Below, one piece after another: positions 8,864 to 18,750 of a stretch of 64,000 bases of DNA (the first letter of the stretch is position 1; each line of letters starts with the position of its first letter). The translations under genes were made by a program, and so were the position numbers. The stretch lies in assembly GCF_000375585.1 (NCBI RefSeq), contig NZ_AQWP01000001.1, positions 758,735-822,734 of the forward strand, in the 5' to 3' direction. Under the pieces are notes generated by a model, which was given only the letters and a program-made list of their open reading frames with translations, was not told the DNA's origin and did not search any database. Source of the stretch: Sinorhizobium meliloti 4H41 (lineage in GTDB: Bacteria; Pseudomonadota; Alphaproteobacteria; Rhizobiales; Rhizobiaceae).

Positions 8864-9194
8864 GGGCGTCGTCGCGCCGTCCTGTCCGCAAGCGGGTTGA
8901 TGGTAGCGAACGTAAATCATCACAGTTAACGAATTGGTTCGTTTGCGGCCGTGCGGGCATCGATCAGACCTTGTGTCGGTGGGCCGTGTCGTAAAATGGC
9001 CAGTCGCCTTCGCGCTATGAACGGCGCTGCCGAAAAATCCGCCGGCTGCGCGGAGATTCACCTACTTCCTTGTTTGTTATGGATAATATCCGTCTGCCAA
9101 TCGTGCCGATTACGCCGCGAATGGCTGTCGTCTTTCTGGAATCGGATGTCGTCTATTGGCAGTTGCCGGACCGGCCCGCAGGCTTAGATGAGGA

Positions 9195-9372
9195 CACTCA
9201 AGGTGCTGCCTCGAAGGGAAGGCGGAGAATTGGGAAGCCGGTCAAATCCCGGCGCTGCCCCCGCAACGGTGGTGGAGCGAACAGCCACGGCAGAAGGCCA
9301 CTGGACACAGCGTCCGGGAAGGCGCCGGGCAGGTCCCTTGCGGACAGCTCCAGAGCCCGGAAACCAGCCTTG
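9195..9372 (+). promoter_or_regulatory. Cobalamin (B12) riboswitch
   Basis: The conserved core is clear: GGGAAGCCGGTCAAATCCCG followed by GCGCTGCCCCCGCAACGGT (about 9231-9270), i.e. the B12-box region. It is preceded by GGTGCTGCCTCGAAGGGAA (about 9202-9220) and closed by GAGCCCGGAAACCAGCC (about 9353-9369), the usual 3' end of the aptamer. It lies on the plus strand 128 bases upstream of gbcA, so adenosylcobalamin should repress the gbcAB-like genes. CCTC at 9466-9469 can pair with GAGG at 9488-9491, the likely ribosome-binding site, suggesting control of translation (inference). Confidence 0.93.
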
Positions 9373-9499
9373 AAGCAGAAACAGACCGTAGCTGGTTGCG
9401 GCGGGCAGCCGGATCGGAGCCAATTGCGTTGCGGGTCCATGCGGCCGGCGCGGGTTCCAGTCCTGCCTCTCCGAAACGGCGGAAAACGAGGATAAGGGC

Positions 9500-10744
9500 A
9501 TGGAAATTCAGACCGAAATGCTGCGCAAGCTGAAGACCCGTCGCGAAGGCTACAGCCTCGACCGCGCCTTCTACGTCGATCCTGGTTATTATCGCCAGGA
9601 CCTGGAACAGATCTGGTACAAGGATTGGCTGTTCATCGGCCATGATTGTGAAGTCCCGCGGCCGGGGAACTATTTCACGGTGCAGGTCGGCGATTACCCG
9701 GTCGTTATCGTTCGAGACAGACAGGGCGCGGTGCGGGCACTGCACAATTCGTGCCGCCATCGCGGCTCGCGCGTCTGCACGCAGCACAAAGGCTCATCCG
9801 CCAAACTCGTCTGTCCCTACCACCAGTGGACCTACGAGCTCGACGGCCGCCTGCTCTTCGCGCGGCAGATGCCCGAGGGCTTCGACCCGGCCGAACACAG
9901 TCTTAAGCCGATCCACTGCGAAACCGTCGGCGGTTACATCTTCATCAGCCTTGCCGAACAACCGATGGACTTCCGGCCGTTCCGCGAGACGGTCGCGGCC
10001 TATCTCGCGCCGCACCGCCTCGGGGAAACGAAGGTCGCCTTCGAGAGCACGATCGTCGAGAAAGGCAATTGGAAGCTCGTCTGGGAGAACAATCGCGAGT
10101 GCTACCACTGCGCCGCCAATCACCCGGAACTCTGCCGTACCTATCCCGAAGCGCCGACCGTAACCGGTGTCCAGGGGGCGATGAACGACCCGGAAATCGG
10201 CGCCCATTGGCAGAAATGCGAGGCGGCGGGCCTTCCGAGCGCTTTCAGGATCGCGCCCACCGGCCAGTTCCGCATGACGAGAATGCCGCTGATCAACGGC
10301 GCCGAGAGCTATACGATGTCCGGACAGAAGGCCGTACGCAGGCAGCTCTCCGCCGGGCTTGACGCCGGTGGCATCGGTACACTGCTCCTCTTCCATTATC
10401 CGACGACGTGGAACCACATTCTGGGCGATCATGCGATCACCTTCCGCGTTCTGCCGCTCGGGCCGGAACTGACGCAGGTTACGACCAAATGGCTGGTCAA
10501 CAAGGATGCGGTGGAGGGCGTCGACTATACGATAGACGAGCTGACGCACGTCTGGACAGAGACCAACGATCAGGACCGGCAGATCGTCGAGGAAAACGCG
10601 TTCGGGATACGCTCGCCGGCCTATGAGCCGGGTCCATATTCGGCCGAACACGAGGGCGGCGTCATGCAGTTCGTCGAGTGGTATTCGAACTTCATGCTGG
10701 ACCGCCTTCAGGGCGGGGCCGCACAGCTCTCGCGGGTGGCATGA
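9500..10744 (+). CDS. gbcA: Rieske oxygenase, glycine betaine dioxygenase type
   Basis: A 414-residue alpha subunit of a Rieske non-heme iron oxygenase. The [2Fe-2S] ligands fit C-x-H-x17-C-x2-H exactly (C85, H87, C105, H108 in CRHRGS...CPYHQW), and the mononuclear iron site follows in NNRECYHCAANHPEL (H203, H208) with a likely distal Asp in TNDQDRQIVEEN. This motif and length match GbcA, which demethylates glycine betaine to dimethylglycine and formaldehyde; stachydrine demethylases are close relatives, so the exact substrate is not certain. It overlaps gbcB by ATGA and is preceded by a cobalamin riboswitch, which is unexpected for betaine catabolism. Confidence 0.85.
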   Translation: MEIQTEMLRKLKTRREGYSLDRAFYVDPGYYRQDLEQIWYKDWLFIGHDCEVPRPGNYFTVQVGDYPVVIVRDRQGAVRALHNSCRHRGSRVCTQHKGSSAKLVCPYHQWTYELDGRLLFARQMPEGFDPAEHSLKPIHCETVGGYIFISLAEQPMDFRPFRETVAAYLAPHRLGETKVAFESTIVEKGNWKLVWENNRECYHCAANHPELCRTYPEAPTVTGVQGAMNDPEIGAHWQKCEAAGLPSAFRIAPTGQFRMTRMPLINGAESYTMSGQKAVRRQLSAGLDAGGIGTLLLFHYPTTWNHILGDHAITFRVLPLGPELTQVTTKWLVNKDAVEGVDYTIDELTHVWTETNDQDRQIVEENAFGIRSPAYEPGPYSAEHEGGVMQFVEWYSNFMLDRLQGGAAQLSRVA

Positions 10745-11841
10745 CCATGGAAATGCCTCGCTCCTTTCACCATTTCGACGAGCTCGATCCCTGGAGAGAC
10801 CGTCAGCACATGCTGGAGTGCACGTCGGCCGTAGCCGAAGCCGCCGACGTGATGACTTTCACCTTCCGCTCCGACAAGCCGGCCTGGTTCCGCTACCTGC
10901 CCGGGCAGTTCGTGACACTCGAACTGCCCGTCTCGGCCGAGCCGGTGATGCGCACCTATACGCTGTCGTCCTCGCCCTCGCGCCCGCTTTCGGTCGCGGT
11001 CACGGTCAAGGCGCAGCCGGGAAGCATCGGCACCCGCTGGATGTTCGACAATCTGAAGCCGGGCATGATGCTCAAGGCGTTCGGGCCGCTCGGCGATTTC
11101 AGCTTCGTCCGTCATCCCGGTGAAAAGTATCTCTTCATTTCAGCGGGGTCGGGCGTCACGCCGATGATGTCGATGACGCGCTGGATGGCCGACTGCGCAC
11201 CGGAAACGGATGTCACCTTCATTTCCTGCGCCCGCCGCCCGGACGATCTCCTCTTCAGAACGGAGCTCGAAGTTCTCGCGCGTCAGATGCCGCGGCTCAA
11301 TCTCGGCTTCCTCGTGGAGGGGCATGAGGCGCGACATGGCTGGCATGGTCTGCGCGGGCGCATCGACGCGGCGAAGCTGCCGATGCTCGCACCGGATTTC
11401 ATGGAAAGAACCGTTTTCTGCTGCGGGCCCGAGCCGTTCATGGGCAATGTTCGGGCAATGCTGGAATCGGCGGGCTTCGACATGGCCGGCTATCACCAGG
11501 AGAGCTTCCAGCCCGCCGCGGCGCCGGCGGCCGAGGAGCTTGCAATTCGGGCGGGGCCGGCGGCCGATGCCGGGGCCGGTGCGGCGCGGGTGACCTTTAC
11601 CATGAGCGGCAAGGAGGCGACCGCCGTTCCCGGCCAGACGATTCTGCAGACGGCCCGGGCCAACGGCGTCAGGATCGGGGCCGCCTGCGAGGGCGGCATC
11701 TGCGGAACATGTCGGGTGATGAAGATCGCCGGCGATGTCGAGATGAACCACAATGGCGGCATTCTCGACGATGAGATCGAGGAGGGCTACATCCTCGCCT
11801 GCTGTTCGCGGCCGACAAGCGACGTCCAGATCGAGGCCTGA
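10741..11841 (+). CDS. gbcB: Rieske oxygenase reductase, GbcB type
   Basis: A 366-residue electron-transfer reductase: an FAD-binding domain (about 25-125, with RTYTLSSSP), an NAD(P)H-binding domain (about 130-245, with FISAGSGVTPMMSM and FCCGPEPFM), and a C-terminal plant-type [2Fe-2S] ferredoxin domain (about 280-366, Cys ligands in CEGGICGTC plus a distal Cys in LACCSRP). It feeds NADH electrons to the GbcA oxygenase. The ATG at 10741 overlaps the gbcA stop by four bases, so the pair is translationally coupled and should share the upstream riboswitch control. Confidence 0.88.
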   Translation: MTMEMPRSFHHFDELDPWRDRQHMLECTSAVAEAADVMTFTFRSDKPAWFRYLPGQFVTLELPVSAEPVMRTYTLSSSPSRPLSVAVTVKAQPGSIGTRWMFDNLKPGMMLKAFGPLGDFSFVRHPGEKYLFISAGSGVTPMMSMTRWMADCAPETDVTFISCARRPDDLLFRTELEVLARQMPRLNLGFLVEGHEARHGWHGLRGRIDAAKLPMLAPDFMERTVFCCGPEPFMGNVRAMLESAGFDMAGYHQESFQPAAAPAAEELAIRAGPAADAGAGAARVTFTMSGKEATAVPGQTILQTARANGVRIGAACEGGICGTCRVMKIAGDVEMNHNGGILDDEIEEGYILACCSRPTSDVQIEA

Positions 11842-11842
11842 G

Positions 11843-12904
11843 TTACCGCCGCTCGGATTGGTAGGGCAGGCGTGCCTCGGCGGCCCTGACGGCGATGGAG
11901 CCGGTAACAGTCTCGTCGGCGCCCGCCCCTGATCCGCTCTCCGCCTCGGCGCGGCTTATCACGAGCGGCCGCGAAAGAGCGGCCGTTGCACTTGCATTCA
12001 ACGCCGGGATCGTACCGACGGTGGCCGAGGCGATAACGGTGAGCGCCGGCGGCTTCTCCGGAAGAAGCGCGCCGTGGGGCCAGATTCTCTTCAGTGCCGA
12101 TGCACTCATCGCTGCGACATTCACGTCTATATCGTCGAGGGTGCCGGGCACCCGATAGGGGCAACGCTTCTTTCCGCAATTATGCGCCGACGAGAATTGC
12201 CAGAGCGCGTAGCGGTCCCAGTTTCCCATCGGAAAGACTTTGCGGATATCGGGCTTATAGCGCGCATACCAGAGCGGAAGACGCGCTAGAAGCCGATGCT
12301 TGAAGCGGTTGGCGGCAATGTGTTTCGCGGTTGCGTGGTTGGTATAGAGGACGGGATAGCGCCCCGTCCGGGCCTTCACATGGCCGGCGAAGATTGCAGC
12401 GTCTTCGAGCGACATGTATTTTTCCGGATCGATCCCTTCGATATCCAGCACCATCAGCTCGTCGTCGCGCGGATCGGCATAATCGATGAAGTGGTTCGCC
12501 TGATCGACGGGGTTGCCGGGCCTTGCCAGATGATAGGCGCCCCAGAGCAGGCCATGCGAGCGCGCGATCATCCGGCGCGTCTGATAGAGCTCCCGGCTGA
12601 CCGCATATTTGCGCCACATCGTCTTGCAGTGCGCAACCGTATCGCCGCCGTGGTCACCGGTACAGGTGTAGCTTTCCGGCAGGCCGTCGGAAGCCTTCGC
12701 GATGAAGCCCGCTATCCGCTTGTCCTTCAGCATGGCCTCCCAGTCGATGCTGTTCAGCTCGTAAGCGTCGACGATGAGGGCGTTCCGCCGCTCTTTCCAC
12801 GGCTCGACTTCGCTCGCGCGTGCGTTCGCCGCCGCGAAGGTCAGGCCCATCAGGACCGCCAGGCGCAAGATCATCCCTATGATCGAGATTCCCCGCTTTT
12901 CCAT
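11843..12904 (-). CDS. Secreted GH25 lysozyme-like protein
   Basis: A 353-residue exported glycoside hydrolase family 25 protein. A signal peptide (about 1-36, RLAVLMGLTFAAANARA) precedes the catalytic barrel, with the family's acidic residues in NALIVDAYELNSIDW and DDELMVLDIEG (the D-x-E motif) and WGAYHLARPGNP. Such enzymes cut the peptidoglycan glycan strand at the MurNAc-GlcNAc bond. The last 90 residues are Ala/Ser-rich and low-complexity, probably a linker or wall-associating tail. The start with the signal peptide is preferred over an upstream extension to 12997. It is convergent with gbcB with essentially no gap. Confidence 0.82.
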   Translation of the reverse strand: MEKRGISIIGMILRLAVLMGLTFAAANARASEVEPWKERRNALIVDAYELNSIDWEAMLKDKRIAGFIAKASDGLPESYTCTGDHGGDTVAHCKTMWRKYAVSRELYQTRRMIARSHGLLWGAYHLARPGNPVDQANHFIDYADPRDDELMVLDIEGIDPEKYMSLEDAAIFAGHVKARTGRYPVLYTNHATAKHIAANRFKHRLLARLPLWYARYKPDIRKVFPMGNWDRYALWQFSSAHNCGKKRCPYRVPGTLDDIDVNVAAMSASALKRIWPHGALLPEKPPALTVIASATVGTIPALNASATAALSRPLVISRAEAESGSGAGADETVTGSIAVRAAEARLPYQSERR

Positions 12905-13159
12905 TCTCTGAGATTGCCGACTTAGAGTTAAGAGGTCGTAAATCTCAGCCCCGGCCTCAATCTGCGCGAGGCGGACGCTTCTGTACACCGACCCCAAGAG
13001 GCAAAGTCGACGGCCCGATTCCGCCCAGGATTGTATCGACGGAGGGATTTTTCCTTTGCTGCATCCGCGCGCGACGGTTGCTTCCTGCGACTTCTGCCCT
13101 AGTCTTGGTATGTCGCCCTTGCAAGGGCCGGTTGTACATGAAATCGAAGGCAGGAGGAA

Positions 13160-13582
13160 ATGATGTCACTGAAATGGCTTTCGGGCGCGCTTGCAGCGAT
13201 GACGCTGGCGGCATCGGCGGTGCCGTCTCAGGCTTTCACGCCTCTGCCCCCGCGGGTTGCCGTCGAGAGCGCCGTCACGGACGTTCAGTACGCGCCGCGG
13301 CGCGGTTATTATCGGTATGGCGACTTCTATTACTATAACGGCTATCGTGGGTACCGCTATCAGCGGCCCGGCTATCGCTATTACCGCGGTTGGTGGTACC
13401 CGGGGGCTGCCTTCCGACCCGGCATCGTGATCGAGCGCCGTCCCGCCGTTCGCCCGCCGGTGCGCTACGGCAGCCGGCATGTCCAATGGTGCTATGATCG
13501 CTACCGCTCTTACAGGGCTTACGACAACAGCTATCAGCCCTATAACGGCCCCCGCCGGCAGTGCTATTCTCCCTATAGCTGA
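13160..13582 (+). CDS. BA14K family protein
   Basis: A 140-residue exported protein. A signal peptide (about 1-25, [11 protein letters not shown]) precedes a Tyr/Arg/Gly-rich low-complexity region ([18 protein letters not shown]) and the BA14K signature [17 protein letters not shown], then [14 protein letters not shown]. The founding Brucella BA14K protein is an immunoreactive antigen with lectin-like activity; the role in rhizobia is unknown. A strong AGGAGG (13151-13156) fixes the start at the tandem ATGATG. Confidence 0.9.
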   Translation: MMSLKWLSGALAAMTLAASAVPSQAFTPLPPRVAVESAVTDVQYAPRRGYYRYGDFYYYNGYRGYRYQRPGYRYYRGWWYPGAAFRPGIVIERRPAVRPPVRYGSRHVQWCYDRYRSYRAYDNSYQPYNGPRRQCYSPYS

Positions 13583-13731
13583 GCGTTCGCATAGCTGCGC
13601 GTTCATCAGGGGCGCGCAGTTGCGCTCCGGTTCCGGTCGGTTGACGTTGACGTCCACGTAAAATCCATTAGTCTGCCGCGCATCGAAAGAGGGCCGGCGG
13701 GGATTGGCCGCGGACGCAGGGGAGGAGCACC

Positions 13732-15513
13732 ATGTACAAGGCACCGGTCGACGAGATCGCATTCACCCTGAAACACGTCGCCGGCCTGTCCGAGGTTCTC
13801 GACGCCGGGACGTTCGGCGAACTCGGCGAGGACCTTGTGGATGCGATCCTCGGCGAGGCCGGGCGCTTCGCCTCGGAAGAGGTGGCGCCGCTCGGCGAGG
13901 CGGGCGACCGGCAGGGATCGCGGCTCGTCGATGGCGCCGTCAAGACGCCGGAGGGTTGGCGGGAGCTCTACCGCAACTGGATCGCAGGCGGCTGGAACGG
14001 CCTGACGGCTCCGGAAGCTTTCGGCGGGCAGAACCTGCCGCACATGTTGCACGTCGCCGCCATGGAAATGTGGAACAGCGGCTCGATGGCCTTCGCCCTT
14101 GCGCCGACGCTTACCATGGGCGCCATCGAAGCGCTCGAGAAGCACGGCACCGACGCTCTGAAGGCGACCTTCCTGCCGAAGATGGTTTCGGGCGAATGGA
14201 TGGGGACCATGAACCTGACCGAGCCGCATGCCGGCTCGGACCTCGGCGTGCTGAAGACCCGCGCCGAGCGCCGCGGCGACGGCACCTATCGCATCCTGGG
14301 GCAGAAGATCTTCATCACCTGGGGCGAGCACGATTTCACCGACAATATCGTCCATCTGGTACTCGCGCGGCTGCCCGATGCGCCATCCGGGACGAAGGGC
14401 ATTTCGCTGTTTCTCGTGCCGAAGTTCCTCGTCAACGAGGACGGTTCGCTTGGCGAGCGCAACGACGTTTTCTGCCACTCGCTGGAGCACAAGCTCGGCA
14501 TCCACGGATCGCCGACTTGCACCATGATCTACGGCGACGGGAAATTCGGCGGCGAGAAGGGGGCGATCGGCTATCTGATCGGTGAGGAAAACCGCGGTCT
14601 CGCCTGCATGTTCACGATGATGAACAATGCGCGGCTCGCGGTCGGGATGCAGGGCGTCGCCATCGCGGAGGCCGCCACCCAGAAGGCGATCGCCTACGCC
14701 AAGGAGCGCACGCAGGGCCGCGCGCCGGGGTGGAGCGGCGACGGCATGAGTCCGATCATAGAGCATCCGGATATCGCCCGCACGCTGCTGACGATGAAAG
14801 CGCTGACGCAGGGATCGCGCGCCATCGCCTATGCCTGCGCCCACGCCGTCGACATGGCGCATGCCGCGCAAGGGGAGGGAGCCCGCCACTGGCAGGAGCG
14901 TTCGAGCCTGCTGACGCCGATCGCCAAGTCCTTCGCCACCGACGCCGGCGTCGACGTCGCCTCGATGGGCATTCAGGTCCATGGCGGCATGGGCTTCATC
15001 GAGGAGACCGGGGCCGCGCGCTATCTCCGCGATGCCCGAATCGCGCCGATCTACGAGGGCACCAACGGCATTCAGGCGATCGACCTCGTCACCCGCAAGC
15101 TGACGCTCTCCGATGGCGCACAGGTGCGCGGCTTCATCGCCGAACTCCGAGAGGTCGCCGCTGCCGCTGCCGCGTCGAACAGGGAAGGTTTCGGCGAGAC
15201 AGCCGCACGGCTCGATGCGGCGGTTGCGGATCTCGAAGGGGCGACCGACTGGCTGCTTTCGAGGCTTCGCGACGGAAAGCTTGCCGAGGCGCTCGCCGGC
15301 GCGACCGCCTATCAGCGCCTGTTCGGCCTCGTGCTGACCGGAGTCTATCTCGCCAAAGGCGGCCTTGCCGAAGCCGGTGACGGGCGGCAGGACCGGCGCG
15401 TTGCGCTTTGCCGCTTCGCAGCGGAAAACCTGCTCTCGGAGACGAGCGCGCTCAAGGACCGTGTCGTCAACGGGGCGGAAAGTCTCGCCGCAGCCCGTTC
15501 CATACTCGACTGA
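13732..15513 (+). CDS. Acyl-CoA dehydrogenase, C-terminally extended
   Basis: A 593-residue FAD-dependent acyl-CoA dehydrogenase with the extra C-terminal 'acetyl-CoA dehydrogenase-like' domain, the architecture of DmdC-type and long-chain-like enzymes. Visible motifs are GTMNLTEPHAGSDLG (FAD/substrate), NNARLAVGMQGVAIAE, HGGMGFIEE and IYEGTNGIQAIDL, where the Glu is in the position of the catalytic base. It introduces a 2,3 double bond in an acyl-CoA. It is nine bases upstream of an enoyl-CoA hydratase gene that would act on its product, a clear two-step beta-oxidation unit. Substrate chain length cannot be told from sequence. Confidence 0.9.
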   Translation: MYKAPVDEIAFTLKHVAGLSEVLDAGTFGELGEDLVDAILGEAGRFASEEVAPLGEAGDRQGSRLVDGAVKTPEGWRELYRNWIAGGWNGLTAPEAFGGQNLPHMLHVAAMEMWNSGSMAFALAPTLTMGAIEALEKHGTDALKATFLPKMVSGEWMGTMNLTEPHAGSDLGVLKTRAERRGDGTYRILGQKIFITWGEHDFTDNIVHLVLARLPDAPSGTKGISLFLVPKFLVNEDGSLGERNDVFCHSLEHKLGIHGSPTCTMIYGDGKFGGEKGAIGYLIGEENRGLACMFTMMNNARLAVGMQGVAIAEAATQKAIAYAKERTQGRAPGWSGDGMSPIIEHPDIARTLLTMKALTQGSRAIAYACAHAVDMAHAAQGEGARHWQERSSLLTPIAKSFATDAGVDVASMGIQVHGGMGFIEETGAARYLRDARIAPIYEGTNGIQAIDLVTRKLTLSDGAQVRGFIAELREVAAAAAASNREGFGETAARLDAAVADLEGATDWLLSRLRDGKLAEALAGATAYQRLFGLVLTGVYLAKGGLAEAGDGRQDRRVALCRFAAENLLSETSALKDRVVNGAESLAAARSILD

Positions 15514-15522
15514 GGGAAACCC

Positions 15523-16275
15523 ATGACCGACCACGTGCTCGTCGAACGGCCGGAAGCCTATCCCGGCGTTCAGCTTATCCGGTTCAATCGGCCGGAGAAG
15601 AAGAACGCCATCACGCGCCAGATGTACGCCAGGATGACGGAGGCGCTGACCACTGCCGGAACGGATCCCGCCATACGCGCGATGGCATTCCTCGGAACGG
15701 AAGGGTGCTTCTCGGCCGGCAACGACATGGCCGACTTCCTCGCCTTCGCCATGGGGGGCAGCATGGGGGACGAGGTTTTGGATTTCCTGCGGGCGCTTGC
15801 CGGCGCGACGAAACCGATCGTTTCCGGCGTAGACGGACTGGCCATCGGCATCGGCACGACGATCCACCTCCATTGCGACCTGACGGTCGCCTCGGCCCGC
15901 TCGGTGTTCAAGACCCCGTTCGTCGATCTGGCGCTCGTTCCGGAAGCGGCCTCGAGCCTGAGCGCTCCGCGCATCATGGGCCATCAGCGCGCCTTTGCCC
16001 TGCTTGCAGCCGGCGAGCCGCTCGACGCGGCCGGTGCGCGCGAGGCCGGGCTGATCTGGAAAATCGTGGAAGAGACCGCCGTCGAAGGGGAAACGCTTTC
16101 AGCTGCGACGCGCCTGGCGAAAAAACCGCCGGAAGCGCTGCGCATCGCCCGCGACCTCATTCGCGGCGATCGCAGCGATGTGCTTGCCCGGATCGAGGAG
16201 GAGGCGAAGCATTTTGCCGCGCAATTGAAAAGCGCCGAGGCGCGCGCCGCGTTCGAGGCCTTCATGCGCCGGTAG
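15523..16275 (+). CDS. Enoyl-CoA hydratase/isomerase family protein
   Basis: A 250-residue crotonase-fold protein. The oxyanion-hole regions are in FSAGNDMADF and GLAIGIGTTIHLHCDL, and the loop FVDLALVPEAASSL carries a Glu at the position of the second catalytic Glu of hydratases. It follows the acyl-CoA dehydrogenase by nine bases and probably hydrates the trans-2-enoyl-CoA it makes. FSAGND in place of the usual FxAGAD is seen in isomerase-like relatives, so an isomerase role is possible. Confidence 0.87.
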   Translation: MTDHVLVERPEAYPGVQLIRFNRPEKKNAITRQMYARMTEALTTAGTDPAIRAMAFLGTEGCFSAGNDMADFLAFAMGGSMGDEVLDFLRALAGATKPIVSGVDGLAIGIGTTIHLHCDLTVASARSVFKTPFVDLALVPEAASSLSAPRIMGHQRAFALLAAGEPLDAAGAREAGLIWKIVEETAVEGETLSAATRLAKKPPEALRIARDLIRGDRSDVLARIEEEAKHFAAQLKSAEARAAFEAFMRR

Positions 16276-16570
16276 GCGGCAATTCGCCAGGTCGCTTCCG
16301 GCCATCGCGACTTTGCATGGATCAATTTTAATCGCTTCTTAAATAGCTCCCGCTAGCGTCCAGCCGCAGTAGGTCTCCCTCGGCGCCGCAGGAATTGTGC
16401 GGCACGCGAGACCCCCGGCCGCATGAAGCATTGCCGGCTCCGCCTTTGCGGCATGTCCCATCGTTTTCCCGCCGTCCTTCAAGTCGCTCAGCGGCCGATC
16501 CGTCGCGCCCGGGAAGATCATCGCGAGCTCATCCCGGCGGCGTTGCCGCCTCTTTCAGGGAGCCCCCACC

Positions 16571-18664
16571 TTGTCCAAACGATCGAATCTCATGACGCGC
16601 ATTCTCGTTGCCGCGTCCTGCGTCGTCGTCGGCGCCTTTGCAGGCTTTTCCGTCTATATCGACAGTCTCCAGCGCGCCACGACCACGAAAGCAGTGGAGG
16701 AGGATATCGCTTCCTCCGGAAATCAGGCGGCGCAGAGCGTCGCCAACTGGCTGAACGGCCGTGTGACGCTGACCGCGATGGCGGCGGACGCTGCCGGCCG
16801 GGTGGCTGACGAAGCGGCCATTCAGGGCGTCCTGAAGAACGACGTGCTGACCGGCGAATTCATCTCCACCTATGTCGGCGACGAGAGCGGCCGGTTCATG
16901 ATCTGGCCGGACTCGAAAATGCCCGACGGCTACGATCCGCGCCAGCGCCCCTGGTATCAGCAGGCGGTGAAAGCCGATGCACGCGTCCTTACCGAACCCT
17001 ATGTCGACGCGTCGAGCGGCGACCTGATCATCAGCGCCGCTGTGCCGGTGAAGCACGAAGGCAAGCTTTACGGTGTGACCGGCAGCGATTTCTCGCTGAA
17101 GGCCCTCGTTTCCATGGTCAACGGCATCGATGTCGGCGGCGAAGGCTTTGCGTTCCTTGCCAACAAGGATGGCCAGATACTGGTTCATCCGAATGCCAAG
17201 CTCGTGACGAAGACGCTCGCCGACGCCTTCCCGGCGGATACGCCGGCGATCGGCACCGGGATCATGCACACCGAGCTCGACGGCAAGCCGATGCTTGTGA
17301 GCTTCGTGCCGGTGAAGGGGCTCCCGTCGGTCGAATGGTATGTCGGCTTCGCGCTCGATGCGGATGTCGCCTATTCGGCGATCAGCCAGTTCCGCGTCGC
17401 CGCGACGATCGCCACGATCCTGGCGGTCGGCGCCATGATCGCCTTCCTCGCGACGCTTCTGAGCCGCCTCGTCATCCGTCCGGTAACCGACATGACCGGC
17501 GCCATGGAGAAGCTTGCAGCCGGCAGTCTCGACGTTATGATTCCGGGTGAGGAGCGGCGCGACCAGATCGGGTCGATGGCGGCGGCCGTCGCCGTTTTCC
17601 GCGCCAATGCGGTCGAACGGAAGCGCCTGGAAGACGAGGCCGAATCCAACCGGTCGCTTTCGGAGCGCGAGCGCCTCGAGCGCGAGGCGCAGAAGACCCG
17701 CGATGCAGCCGAGGTTCAGCATGCGGTCGATGCGCTGGCAACGGGTCTCGGACGGCTGGCCGACGGCGATCTCGCCTATCGGATCGGCAGTCCCTTTGCC
17801 GATCGCCTGGATCGCCTCCGGGAAGACTTCAACAACTCGGTCGCCAAGCTGCACGACGCGCTTTGCGCAGTCGGCGCGAATGCCCGCGCGATCGACGCGG
17901 GTGCGAGCGAAATCCGTTCGGCGGCCGACGACCTCGCACGCCGAACCGAGCAGCAGGCGGCATCCGTCGAAGAAACGGCCGCTGCGCTCGAGGAGATCAC
18001 CACGACCGTCCGCGATTCCGCCCACCGGGCCGAGGAAGTCGGTGCGCTGGTCGCCCGTACCCGTGCCGGTGCGGAAAAATCCGGGGAAGTGGTGCAGAAT
18101 GCGGTCGAGGCCATGCATGCCATCGAGAAATCATCAGGAGAAATCTCGAACATTATCGGCGTCATCGACGACATCGCTTTCCAGACCAATCTCCTGGCGC
18201 TGAATGCCGGCGTCGAAGCGGCACGGGCCGGCGAGGCGGGCAAGGGTTTCGCGGTCGTCGCCCAGGAGGTGCGCGAGCTCGCTCAACGCTCGGCCAATGC
18301 GGCCAAGGAAATCAAGGCGCTGATCACGACCTCCGGCGAGCAGGTGCATTCCGGCGTGACGCTGGTCGGCGATACCGGACGGGCGCTGCAGGCGATCGTC
18401 GCCGAGGTGCAGGAGATCAACAAGCATGTAAGCGCAATCGTGACCGCGACGCGCGAGCAGTCGACCGGTCTCCAGGAGATCAACACGGCCGTCAACACGA
18501 TGGACCAGGGCACGCAGCAGAACGCCGCGATGGTCGAGCAGCAGACGGCCGCCAGTCACGGTCTCGCATCCGAGGCAGCGGCGCTCAACGCGCTGCTCTC
18601 CCAGTTCATACTGGGCGAGACGCAAGCGGCCTCTTACCAGGCCGCGAGCCGCCGCGCGGCCTGA
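16571..18664 (+). CDS. mcpU: Methyl-accepting chemotaxis protein, McpU-like
   Basis: A 697-residue transmembrane chemoreceptor: first membrane helix (about 9-29), periplasmic dCache domain (about 40-275, with [28 protein letters not shown] and GVTGSDFS), second helix (about 278-302), HAMP (about 303-355) and a cytoplasmic signalling domain with the conserved tip [20 protein letters not shown]. Asp146 and Asp173 are at the positions of the amino-acid-binding aspartates of dCache receptors. In Sinorhizobium meliloti the receptor next to rlmD-tlyA-dxs and this acyl-CoA pair is McpU, a sensor of amino acids such as proline (from memory). The start is a TTG with AGGGAG at 16557-16562; an in-frame ATG at 16592 is an alternative. 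Confidence 0.85.
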   Translation: MSKRSNLMTRILVAASCVVVGAFAGFSVYIDSLQRATTTKAVEEDIASSGNQAAQSVANWLNGRVTLTAMAADAAGRVADEAAIQGVLKNDVLTGEFISTYVGDESGRFMIWPDSKMPDGYDPRQRPWYQQAVKADARVLTEPYVDASSGDLIISAAVPVKHEGKLYGVTGSDFSLKALVSMVNGIDVGGEGFAFLANKDGQILVHPNAKLVTKTLADAFPADTPAIGTGIMHTELDGKPMLVSFVPVKGLPSVEWYVGFALDADVAYSAISQFRVAATIATILAVGAMIAFLATLLSRLVIRPVTDMTGAMEKLAAGSLDVMIPGEERRDQIGSMAAAVAVFRANAVERKRLEDEAESNRSLSERERLEREAQKTRDAAEVQHAVDALATGLGRLADGDLAYRIGSPFADRLDRLREDFNNSVAKLHDALCAVGANARAIDAGASEIRSAADDLARRTEQQAASVEETAAALEEITTTVRDSAHRAEEVGALVARTRAGAEKSGEVVQNAVEAMHAIEKSSGEISNIIGVIDDIAFQTNLLALNAGVEAARAGEAGKGFAVVAQEVRELAQRSANAAKEIKALITTSGEQVHSGVTLVGDTGRALQAIVAEVQEINKHVSAIVTATREQSTGLQEINTAVNTMDQGTQQNAAMVEQQTAASHGLASEAAALNALLSQFILGETQAASYQAASRRAA

Positions 18665-18718
18665 CGGCAATCCCAGGGACTGTGCAGCGGTTTCCGTCTG
18701 GAATAGCTTTGAACAAAC

Positions 18719-18750
18719 AAGGCCCGGTTCGTCGCCGGGCCTTTTTCATT
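18719..18750. terminator. Bidirectional intrinsic terminator
   Basis: The stem GGCCCGG (18721-18727) / CCGGGCC (18735-18741) is followed by TTTTT and a further T-rich run on the plus strand, terminating mcpU. Read on the minus strand it is followed by TTGTTTGTT, and it lies right behind the rlmD stop at 18746, so it can serve both convergent genes. Confidence 0.85.

Noticed and set aside
9070..9495. Frame MDNIRLPIVPITPRMAVVF... running through the B12 riboswitch
   Set aside because: The translation loses any gene-like character after about 40 codons as it enters the structured RNA; I saw no ribosome-binding site or family.
13606..15984. Antisense 792-codon frame over the acyl-CoA dehydrogenase and hydratase genes
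   Set aside because: It spans the two recognised plus-strand genes and shows no family motif.
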